Source: Lentisphaerota bacterium (GTDB lineage Bacteria; Verrucomicrobiota; Kiritimatiellia; RFP12; JAAYNR01). Taken from it: a DNA stretch of 32,014 nucleotides. Position 1 is the stretch's first letter. The number at the start of each line of letters is the position of its first letter. The translations under genes were made by a program, and so were the position numbers. A model generated the notes under the pieces. That model did no database searches and was not told the origin of the DNA. It saw nothing but the letters and a program-made list of their open reading frames with translations. Of the stretch, positions 25,076 through 32,014 are shown piece after piece. The stretch covers positions 1 to 32,014 of the forward strand of contig JAAYNR010000286.1 of the NCBI GenBank assembly GCA_012520735.1. Reading direction: 5' to 3'.

Positions 25076-25440
25076 CATGGGCAATGTGTGTGATGTGCCA
25101 GTGTGGAACCGTAGGGTGAGCGAGTGCTGTGCCGGAGGCTTTTCCCTATTACTTTCACATAGTGCCAATAATGGCGCACGCAGTAATAAGAGCTGCCTAT
25201 CCTACATAGGGCGAGGTGATTGCGGGGAACCGATTTAAGTGACTAGTTTAAGAGAGCGATATGAACGCTGAGTAGTAGATTAGGCGCAGGTGAAGCTGGA
25301 TATAGAATAGCACTTATGATGTCGGTGTTGTAATTAAAACTTGGATGTGAGCTAAATGGATAAAGGAAGGCACAGTGTAATTTCTTCGAACAGCGGCTAC
25401 TCTTTCATTGTATATAGCCAGAACCTTTCCTCCAATATCA

Positions 25441-25560
25441 TTAGTAGCTAACCCGTTAGCTACTGTCAAAAAAACAAGAAATTCAAGCAGCTATCTTCAT
25501 AAGTTGTTGCGTTGAAGCAGCTAAGGCAGCATTGAGAGTCATCGTCAACTCTCTTCCTTT
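25441..25560 (-). repeat. Inverted-repeat element, copy B
   Basis: This is the reverse-complement partner of 1-120. Read on the minus strand it has AAAGGAAGAG, a possible 19-codon reading frame from ATG 25542 to TGA 25483, a run of seven T and the palindrome AGTAGCTAAC-GG-GTTAGCTACT (25443-25464 on the plus strand). The palindrome arms are unchanged between copies and only the two central bases differ. From 25561 to 25812 there is only a small AAACGC-ATA-GCGTTT hairpin (25576-25590) and no gene that I can support. Confidence 0.85.
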
Positions 25561-25812
25561 TAAAATCAGCTTTCCAAACGCATAGCGTTTTTATTAAAAC
25601 TGCGCGAGTCCATGAAAGTGCCAGATATATTAAGGGAATAAGATTTCTATGCTATACGACATTTGGTTACGGCTGTAAGCAGTTTTAGGGTCAACCTCTT
25701 TGCCGAGACCTAAAGCAAATGAAGAAGGAAGCTTATTCAATATTCATAGCTGAACATTACCACAACTATAATGACGGCTCAAGGGTGAACTGGGTTAAGA
25801 GGTTAGTTCTGG

Positions 25813-27153
25813 TCAGGGGAGGTGGGTGCCTATTTTGCGGAGGTGACTGCGCAGTGTTGTCATGGAGATAGCTCGTGGCGTGGTGTTGGTGTCGGCGGCA
25901 ATGGCGGCGGCCATACCGGCGGCCTGGCCGGTGATGTAGCAGCCGGGCATGACACGTACTGATGATTGCATGGCGCGATCGGTGCTGATGCAACGACCCG
26001 CAACGAGGACATTGTCGAGTCCACGGGGTAGGAGTGTGCCGTAAGGGATGCCGTAGCTTTCACCTTTCCCCATACACATGGTAGAGATCTCTTTGACAAA
26101 GCGCTGATATTCGACTTCGTCGTTAGGACGTGTGACGTGGATATCAACGGGGTAGTTGAAACGGCCTATTTCATCGGGGAAAGAGGCACGGGTTTTAAAG
26201 GCATCGACTTTGAGGATGGTGTCGCATATGATGCGACGAGTTTCACGGATGCCAAGGATTGCACCGGTGCCGACGAGATCCATATCGCTGTAGCCGCTGC
26301 CGAGATATTCACGGTAGTAGCGGGTGTATTCGAGCATGGAGCGGCGTCCCCATAGGACTGCTTCGGTAAGTGAACGTTCGTCGGTGCCGTCGACTCCAAA
26401 GGTGTGGCCGATATTGCCGCCGCCGATATTTTTGCGGATATACCACATACCGGGGAGGTGTTTGTCGCAATAACTGAAGATACCATCTTTGAAGGCCTCT
26501 TCGACTTTAGTATTTGCTGGGACACCACTGAGATCGCGGCCAACAGCGGCGAAATCGATATTAGTCCACAATGAGCAGAGGGTGCCGGGCATCATGTTGC
26601 CATCGCTGTCGCCTTTTTCGTACTGAGCACCAGCCCAGGTGCAGAGGTCGCCGTCGCCGGTGGTGTCGACGTAGACTTTAGCACGGACGGCAAAGATGCC
26701 GCTTTTACCCGCTAACACAACGCGGGTGATGTGGCCGGCCTCATGCTCAACAGCTATCAGTCGGGTTCCAAAAGAGAAGTTGGCACCTGATTCGGTCATA
26801 AGGTCGTCGTAGACTCGTTTCAAGACTTCAGCCTCAATGGAGAAGCCGCCGGTTTTATCGTAATCTTTACCAGGATCGCCGGCTCCATTCGCGGCGATGA
26901 GGCGGTCGAGCAGTCGTTCGCCAAAGCCGGCAGCGAGGAAGTTGATGCCATCGCCAAAGCGCATGAAGGCCGGAACCATACCGGCAGTGCCGGCTCCCCC
27001 GAAGCAGAAGAGGTCTTCAGCGAGAAACACAGATGCACCGGTTTCAGCGGCCACAACGGCAGCGGCGCAGCCGGCAGGGCCGCCACCGGCGATAAAGATA
27101 TCGACATCGTGACGAACTGGGATATTGCGTTGGAAGGTAATGGTCTGATTCAT
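25813..27153 (-). CDS. FAD-dependent oxidoreductase (FAD_oxidored family)
   Basis: This 446-aa flavoprotein has an N-terminal dinucleotide-binding fold, VDIFIAGGGPAGCAAAVVAAETG (about residues 17-39), with an acidic strand end (FLAED). VYVDTTGDGDLCTWAGA (about 160-176) and the C-terminal DNVLVAGRCISTDRAMQSSVRVMPGCYITGQAAGMAAAIA match PF12831-type proteins, which are abundant in PVC and Bacteroidetes sugar loci. The substrate is unknown. There is no signal peptide. It is the third gene of a minus-strand operon, 31 bp after the Gfo/Idh/MocA gene. Sugar or cyclitol oxidation is inferred from context only. Confidence 0.85.
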   Translation of the reverse strand: MNQTITFQRNIPVRHDVDIFIAGGGPAGCAAAVVAAETGASVFLAEDLFCFGGAGTAGMVPAFMRFGDGINFLAAGFGERLLDRLIAANGAGDPGKDYDKTGGFSIEAEVLKRVYDDLMTESGANFSFGTRLIAVEHEAGHITRVVLAGKSGIFAVRAKVYVDTTGDGDLCTWAGAQYEKGDSDGNMMPGTLCSLWTNIDFAAVGRDLSGVPANTKVEEAFKDGIFSYCDKHLPGMWYIRKNIGGGNIGHTFGVDGTDERSLTEAVLWGRRSMLEYTRYYREYLGSGYSDMDLVGTGAILGIRETRRIICDTILKVDAFKTRASFPDEIGRFNYPVDIHVTRPNDEVEYQRFVKEISTMCMGKGESYGIPYGTLLPRGLDNVLVAGRCISTDRAMQSSVRVMPGCYITGQAAGMAAAIAADTNTTPRAISMTTLRSHLRKIGTHLP

Positions 27154-27184
27154 TGGTTTTCTCCTGATTTACGGTGACGAGAGA

Positions 27185-28246
27185 CTAGAGCCGCATGTCT
27201 TCAATACCGGCACTGTTTTCGCGGCAGCGGTCGAGGGTCTCCATAACAGCGACAGTCTCTTCCGGGGGTATAATGGGGGAGGTATCGGTACGGACTGCAC
27301 GGGCAAAATCGCTGAAGATATTGATGCCCAGAGAGTTGTCGAGGGGGATTACCTCTTCAGTAAATTCAATGGGGTCGTAGGGGTAGAGGCGTCCTTCGCT
27401 GGCGAGGCTCTCGTTGAGTTGTTTATCGGGGAGCTGTGAGGGGTCGAAATAGCGAAGTTCAAACTGACCGTTGCCGATATTGCCTTTAAAATTGATAGTG
27501 CCGCAAGTGCCCCAGACAGTGACTTTATAAGGGCTGAGAGCCGAGGCCATACTGATATCGACCTGGCCGATGACCCCAGCGGTATTTTCGATGACGATCT
27601 TGACGACGTCGTCTGCGTCTCCGAGTGTGGCGACACATTGGAGGTCACAGAATAGGCGCTTGATATCTGTCCCCAGCAGACCCAGTATCTGGTCGACCGA
27701 ATGGGCTCCATAATTGACGAGCATACCGCCGCCAAACTTCTGCAGGCTTTGCCAGTCGTTACGGCGGGCAAAATTAAAGGTCCCGATTTGCGCCCAATAG
27801 ACCTTACCGATTTTACCGGAGTCGATAAGCTGTAATAGGTGGCGATAATAGCTGGCGAGGCGGTGGGGTTGATAGACAGTGAGTTTACAATTGGCGGCAT
27901 GTGCGGCAGCGGTAATTTCGGTGGCTTCGCGGCTATTGAGAGCCATTGGTTTCTCGAGGATAACGTGGAGACCTTTAGCAAAAGCCTGAAGTGACATATT
28001 GTGGTGGAGGTGGGTAGGGGTGGCGATAACGACAGCCGAGATATCCGGGTTGCAGATCATCTCGGAGTAGTCGGCATAGCTGCGGCAGCCGAGTTCAGTT
28101 TCGGCCTGAGCACGACGTTCAGCCTGCGGGTCGGCGACGGCCACGAGCTTGAAGTCGGGGTGATCTTTGAGAGATTTAGCGTGAAAATCCCAGCCGATGC
28201 GACCGAGTCCGGCGATACCGATACCGATTTTTTGTGAGTCGTTCAT
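27185..28246 (-). CDS. Gfo/Idh/MocA-family oxidoreductase
   Basis: This 353-aa NAD(P)-dependent sugar or cyclitol dehydrogenase has an N-terminal Rossmann domain with IGIAGLGRIGWDFH (about residues 8-21) and VAVADP. AVVIATPTHLHH and HVILEKPMALN (catalytic Lys near residue 98) follow. The C-terminal dimerisation domain has GGGMLVNYGAHSVDQILGLLG, with His near 182 that is usual at the active site. The substrate is unknown. AAGGA lies about 9 bp before ATG 28246, inside the last codons of the HAD gene, so translation is coupled. Confidence 0.92.
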   Translation of the reverse strand: MNDSQKIGIGIAGLGRIGWDFHAKSLKDHPDFKLVAVADPQAERRAQAETELGCRSYADYSEMICNPDISAVVIATPTHLHHNMSLQAFAKGLHVILEKPMALNSREATEITAAAHAANCKLTVYQPHRLASYYRHLLQLIDSGKIGKVYWAQIGTFNFARRNDWQSLQKFGGGMLVNYGAHSVDQILGLLGTDIKRLFCDLQCVATLGDADDVVKIVIENTAGVIGQVDISMASALSPYKVTVWGTCGTINFKGNIGNGQFELRYFDPSQLPDKQLNESLASEGRLYPYDPIEFTEEVIPLDNSLGINIFSDFARAVRTDTSPIIPPEETVAVMETLDRCRENSAGIEDMRL

Positions 28247-28251
28247 GAGGT

Positions 28252-28947
28252 TTATCCTTCTATTCTGTTTGTGGTGTTTAACTTGTTATTTGTTTCGAGG
28301 GTGGCGATAGCCGCCAGAGCCTCTGAGAGATCCTGTACGGTGCTATGGGCACCGGCCTGAGAGAGGGTGGCGTGGTTAAGCGAGCTGCGTACACCGACGG
28401 CATACATACCGGCGGCACGGGCAGCCTCGATGCCGGAGACGGCATCTTCAAAGACGACACACTCTGCCGGTAGCACACCTAATTGTCTGGCGGCCAGCAG
28501 AAAAATATCGGGAGCCGGTTTTTTGAGTTCCACCATGGTGCCATCGATAACAGCATGAAAGTGGCTCAGTGGGATGCCTATCTGCTTCAGGTTACCCTCT
28601 ACTTTAATACGATCGGCGCTACTGGCAACAGCGAGGCGTAGATTACGGGCACGACAGGCGGCGATAAAATCGGCAGTACCATGGAGAGGGGTGAGTCGAC
28701 CCTTGATAATTTCAAGATAGCGGTCATAAGTGAATTTTTTATCTGACTTAATATTTATGGCAACATTATATAACTCAGCCACACCACTGAGAAAACGATC
28801 TTCTCCCATACCGGTGAAGGGGTGGAAGTCTGTTGGTTGCACAGTAACGCCATGACGCATGCGGAACATATCTACAGAAGCTTCACAGATGAATGGTTCG
28901 GAGTCGCAGAGGACTCCATCCATATCAAAAATAACGGCATTAATCAT
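28252..28947 (-). CDS. HAD-superfamily hydrolase, beta-phosphoglucomutase-like
   Basis: This 231-aa HAD subfamily protein has motif I FDMDGVLCDSEP with nucleophile Asp8 and acid/base Asp10, a helical cap (about residues 18-85), motif II LAVASSAD, motif III Lys (LKKPAPDIFL) and motif IV VVFEDAVSGIEAARAAGM. It resembles beta-phosphoglucomutases and sugar-phosphate phosphatases. ATG 28947 is chosen: it begins the motif-I strand and follows AGGA. The open frame runs 255 bp further upstream, but only through repeat sequence. It is the first gene of an operon with the Gfo/Idh/MocA and FAD oxidoreductases; together they suggest sugar conversion. Confidence 0.9.
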   Translation of the reverse strand: MINAVIFDMDGVLCDSEPFICEASVDMFRMRHGVTVQPTDFHPFTGMGEDRFLSGVAELYNVAINIKSDKKFTYDRYLEIIKGRLTPLHGTADFIAACRARNLRLAVASSADRIKVEGNLKQIGIPLSHFHAVIDGTMVELKKPAPDIFLLAARQLGVLPAECVVFEDAVSGIEAARAAGMYAVGVRSSLNHATLSQAGAHSTVQDLSEALAAIATLETNNKLNTTNRIEG

Positions 28948-28991
28948 TGAGTTTCCTGCTAATTGCCTGATTGCATTGTGTAATGGGGGAG

Positions 28992-29020
28992 AGTTTACTA
29001 CTTTCAGGCGGTAAAAACAA
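28992..29020 (-). promoter_or_regulatory. Possible promoter for the HAD/Gfo/FAD operon
   Basis: On the minus strand TTGTTT (29020-29015) and TAAACT (28997-28992) are 17 bp apart, about 45 bp upstream of ATG 28947. The match to consensus is moderate. Confidence 0.35.
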
Positions 29021-29073
29021 GAGCGAGGTGGGGCTGTGTGCTGAGGCGCACATTTGGAAGAGAAATCATACAG

Positions 29074-29187
29074 AGGCACGGAGCTTATGCTGCCGATAGG
29101 AAAACTACGGGATACACTGAACACATGGAAGCTCTGGCTCGTGGTAGGGGATGATCTATCGGAGGCACAGAGGCTCATGCTGCCGGG
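29074..29187. repeat. GAGCTCATGC-type repeats, island 3
   Basis: Two further motif copies lie at 29077-29095 and 29166-29187, each after GGCAC and ending TGCTGCCG. The first, with the following ATACACTGAA, matches 24967-25013. The second runs directly into the R2 repeat, as GAACTCATTCCCGGGG runs into R1 near 12347. Confidence 0.6.
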
Positions 29188-29189
29188 AA

Positions 29190-29427
29190 GGGAATTAACC
29201 ACGGAATATAAGGAAAAGGGGAAGAGAAGGGAGAAGGGTAAAGAGTGAAAAAATGCCTTAATGAAAGGAATGCCTTAATTCCTTAATGGTTGAATGCGAA
29301 TAGGTGGCGGTAGGGCGTGTTTCTCCGAAACCGCCGCATTCCGGTGCGGTTATGCCGCAACGTAACAAGGTGTAATGCGAATAGATGGCAATAGGGCGAA
29401 CCATGAACTTTGTCGTGAGCTTTGTCG
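29190..29427 (+). repeat. About 240-bp direct repeat, copy R2
   Basis: This is the partner of 12366-12606 in the same orientation. It keeps the purine-rich start, AATGCCTTAATG modules, the GTTTC-TCC-GAAAC hairpin (29319-29331) and the GAACCATGAACTTTGTC end. It differs by scattered substitutions and short indels. From 29428 to about 29550 there is a TTTAAGTGATTCGTTTAAG motif (29437-29455) and no gene. Confidence 0.85.
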
Positions 29428-29551
29428 AACGCAGCGTTTAAGTGATTCGTTTAAGGGTGGCGACTAAGTTTGCGGAGTGAGCGTCGCCGGGGAGAGGCAG
29501 AAATGTCTATCGTACAGTGGGCGAGGGGGCGTGTTCCAGCTCACCAGCGGT

Positions 29552-29599
29552 TTGACATTTAGTTTGTTTTTTGTCACATTATTGGTGTTGGGGTAATAA
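29552..29599 (+). promoter_or_regulatory. Promoter region of the DUF2341-LamG gene
   Basis: Two overlapping arrangements are possible: TTGACA (29552-29557) with CATTAT (29577-29582, 19-bp spacer), or TTGTCA (29571-29576) with TAATAA (29594-29599, 17-bp spacer). Either places the start 60-75 nt before ATG 29658. Confidence 0.4.
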
Positions 29600-29657
29600 G
29601 ATTTATTGTTCAGGTGATAATTTATGGCTTGGTTATAGCTATTTTATGGGGGTTATC

Positions 29658-32014
29658 ATGAGAAACACGAGAGTTGGTTGGGTATGTGGTTGGTTGACAG
29701 TTGCGGTGCTGATAGCCGAAATAGCATTGGGGTCGTCGTTCGGCGGCTGGCTATACAAGAGCAAACTGACCTTCAGCGGCTATGAGGGTACGGAAACCCT
29801 GAAAAACTTCCCGGCGCTGGTGGTTTTAAGTGGCGACAATATTGCCGGCTTTGATTATGCCGACTGTCTGGAGGGCGGTGCCGATATCCGTTTCACCGAC
29901 TCCGAAGACAATGAGATTCCCTACGAGATTGAGAGTTGGAACAGCGATGGTGAATCGTTTCTCTGGGTGAGAGTGCCTGAGCTGGCCATAGCAGAGGATT
30001 GTATCTATCTATATTGGGGTAGCACCGGGGCAGAAGCTCCCACATATAGTGGCGAGGAGGGTGTCTGGGCTGGTGGCTATGAGGCGGTGTGGCACATGAA
30101 TGAGAGCGACCCGCTGGATGCGACGGGGAATAATAATGATGGAACCGGAAAGGGCGGTGTTCCTGTTGTTACTGCTGGTGTTGTTGGAAAAGCTCTGGGA
30201 TTTAATAGCACCAGCCAAGATTATGTTGATTGTGGCAACGGCTTGCGTATGCAAAAAAACGATGCCACTCTTAGTATTTGGTATAAAACCGCAAATTCGG
30301 CCGCCTCTTCAGTGATGGGCTTTCTGGGGAAATCAAGGGCTACAAGTGAGCAGCGCTACTCTATGTTCATTGAAAATGGGATACTTTACGCAATGTTTCA
30401 TGGCAGCTCTTCGCTATTAGCCAAGACTGCTTGGAGTACTGCTTATTATGATAATAGATGGCATCAGTTGGTCGCTTCTTATAAACGAGATGGCAATCTC
30501 GAGCTTTATATTGATGGAGAATCTAAGGGCACGATTTCCATTAGCGCGCAAGCCAACTATGACATGAACAGTTCAACTCTTTTTTTATCGGTGCCTACGG
30601 AAACTCTGCAGGAACGGCGCCTAATGCCGGCTTCTATTATAACGGCCTAATGGATGAGGGACGGTTTATGAATGTGGCGGTCTCAGCCGATTGGGTTTGG
30701 GCTGAATATCAAAATATTGCCGCAAATGATCTCTTTATCACTTATGGAGTTGCAGAGATGCAACTGATGAGTGTTGTCGGGTCAGGTGGCATATATATCG
30801 GCAACAACTCAACCGCAACTGCCGTAAATGGAACTGACTTCGGTCTGGCATTGACAAACTCCGCCTTTGTTGATCGTATCTTCGCGATCACTAACTCCGG
30901 TGATGCAGCCTTTACGCTGACAGATACCCCGCCGCTCTCATTGGTTGGTGGCGATGGTGCCTTTGTAATAGTAGCGCAGCCCGACAAAACAGCTTTCTAC
31001 CCCGGCGAAAGCAGCCCCTTTACGCTACGCTTTAAACCGCTTGAATTTGGTCAGCATAGCGCCGCTGTAAAAATTGCGACTGATATAGATGAGTTGCCAC
31101 TTTTCGCTTTTGAAGTTGCAGGCTGTGGTGATTCGGGTGCCGCCATGGTGCTTTTGGGTACAAACGGGGTGGAGATCGTGGCGGGAAGTGGAGCGGAGAT
31201 CAGTAATGGCACTGATTTTGGTGAGTGGCGCATCGATGCCATGAGTGGTGTGGCACATAGTTTTACCATCACCAATACCGGCACTCATGCTCTCTCGGTC
31301 GACGATATCTACTTCAGCGGCAGTGAGGGGTTCAAGTTGTTCGAACCTTTTGCCGCTACTAGCGTTGCTCCGGGTGGCGCGATGACGTTCGGCGTGCTCT
31401 TTGAGAGCGGAATTGCGGTAGAGCATGTGGCTGATATGGTTGTAGTCAACAATAGTCCGGGAACACCGCACCGCTTTGAGGTGAGAGGAAGAGCCACAAC
31501 ACCGTTGCTCTCTTTTGAGACCCAGAGCTATGTTGACCTCGGTACAGCAGGCAAGTTTAATTTTGAAAATAACAAGCCACTGACGGTTGAGGGATGGGTG
31601 CACTACGATGATATCACTGGTACGCAGATGATCTACAGCAAGAACAACGGCAGGAAATCGACTTACAGCCATATGTTCGGCATGCGCAATGAGGGCACCA
31701 CTCTTGCTGCCTATACAGGAGAAGGAGGTACGCCTAAAACTACCTGGCGTGATATAGAGATTACTCCGCCACTGGTAACGGGGCGTTGGTATCATCTTGC
31801 TTTCAGCTTTGACGGCACCAATCTATACGGTTATGTTAATGGAGTTTTACAAGGTTCGCAGCCCTTCAGCTACAATTGCTATACAGCGCACAACGCTAAA
31901 ATCGGCGGTTACAGTGACTCAGTAGGGACAAAGGGATTGATCTACGATATGCGCCTTTGGGACTATGCGCGCAGCAGAAGTGAGATTGCAGCACAGGCAC
32001 TACTGCCACCCAAT
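29658..32014 (+). CDS. Secreted DUF2341-LamG multidomain protein, frame-shifted and cut by the window end
   Basis: This large, probably surface-exposed protein begins with a signal peptide (MRNTRVGW then WLTVAVLIAEIALG). It has a DUF2341 domain (about residues 35-125), a LamG-like jelly-roll lectin domain (about 150-355), two choice-of-anchor/ASH-like beta-sandwich repeats, and a second LamG-like domain that runs to the window edge. The zero frame ends at TAA 30648-30650 in the middle of the first LamG domain. The -1 frame continues the domain from ATC 30587 (IGAYGNSAG, then GLMDEGRFMNVAVSADW) and stays open to 32014. The switch falls at a T TTT TTA heptamer. ATG 29658 follows GGGGG about 7 bp upstream. 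The ligand is unknown; carbohydrate binding or adhesion is likely. Confidence 0.85.
30581..30587 (+). other. Slippery heptamer at the frame change (T TTT TTA)
   Basis: The zero-frame codons are CTT TTT TTA, so the heptamer T TTT TTA is in the phase needed for tandem -1 slippage, and the next -1 codon is ATC. The T run is seven long (30580-30586). A GGTGCC/GGCGCC stem (one G-U pair, 20-nt loop) can form from 30590, but the spacer of 2 nt is short for a stimulator. A missing T in the sequence would give the same picture. Confidence 0.5.

Noticed and set aside
24909-25238. 109-codon open frame in island 2
   Set aside because: It runs through the GAGCTCATGC repeat modules, and its KELM repeats come from the DNA repeats. 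It has no domain or plausible start signal.
25576-25595. AAACGC-ATA-GCGTTT hairpin followed by TTATT as a terminator
   Set aside because: It points along the plus strand, where no gene ends upstream; the nearby gene reads the other way.
28948-29202. N-terminal extension of the HAD protein
   Set aside because: The extra 85 codons cross intergenic repeat sequence and precede the motif-I strand that normally starts the family.
31025-31795. 256-codon frame antisense to the LamG gene
   Set aside because: The opposite strand encodes continuous ASH-like and LamG domains, so this is a shadow.

Overview
The window looks like a chromosomal segment from a Gram-negative bacterium of the PVC group, most like Lentisphaerota or Kiritimatiellota. 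That placement is an inference from gene content: a formylglycine sulfatase, a heparinase II/III-like lyase, a UroD-superfamily protein, a Gfo/Idh/MocA oxidoreductase, an FAD_oxidored protein, a GH3 glycosidase and a DUF2341/LamG surface protein lie beside housekeeping genes. No sequence search was possible. I see no rRNA, tRNA, CRISPR array, phage gene or recognisable transposase.

Layout. 1-120 is one copy of an inverted repeat whose partner lies at 25441-25560. 288-3438 holds a convergent sulfatase/heparinase-like pair for sulfated polysaccharide. 3552-9238 is a plus-strand run: UroD-like protein, RNase Y (rny), a YmdB-type phosphodiesterase, xseA, xseB and a 177-aa zinc-ribbon protein of unknown function. 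9435-12141 is a minus-strand operon read tpiA, secG, a stand-alone IMP cyclohydrolase domain, then a class I fumarase alpha subunit. 12142-13177 is a gene-free island full of repeats and hairpins. 13178-17821 is a plus-strand run: rubredoxin (53 aa), a TrmA/RlmD-type RNA methyltransferase, a GT4 glycosyltransferase and a GH3 glycosidase. 17980-24770 is on the minus strand: metG and a SpoU/TrmH methyltransferase behind a good sigma70-type promoter, then potABCD for polyamine uptake. 24771-25812 is a second repeat island. 25813-28947 is a minus-strand operon of a HAD phosphatase/mutase, a Gfo/Idh/MocA oxidoreductase and an FAD oxidoreductase. 28948-29657 is a third repeat island. 29658 to the end is a secreted DUF2341-LamG protein that runs off the window.

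The most notable signals are these. (1) The DUF2341-LamG gene changes to the -1 frame exactly at an in-phase T TTT TTA heptamer, so it is a programmed frameshift, a pseudogene or a homopolymer sequencing error. (2) Two copies of a roughly 120-bp element, about 93% identical, stand in inverted orientation 25.4 kb apart, each with a perfect 10-bp palindrome. (3) Three intergenic islands share a mosaic of repeat modules, including a hairpin motif with compensatory base changes. (4) The IMP cyclohydrolase lacks the AICAR transformylase half and has an altered active-site motif. I found no clear defence or other multi-gene system of a new kind. The repeat family and the frameshift site are the best candidates for something undescribed.
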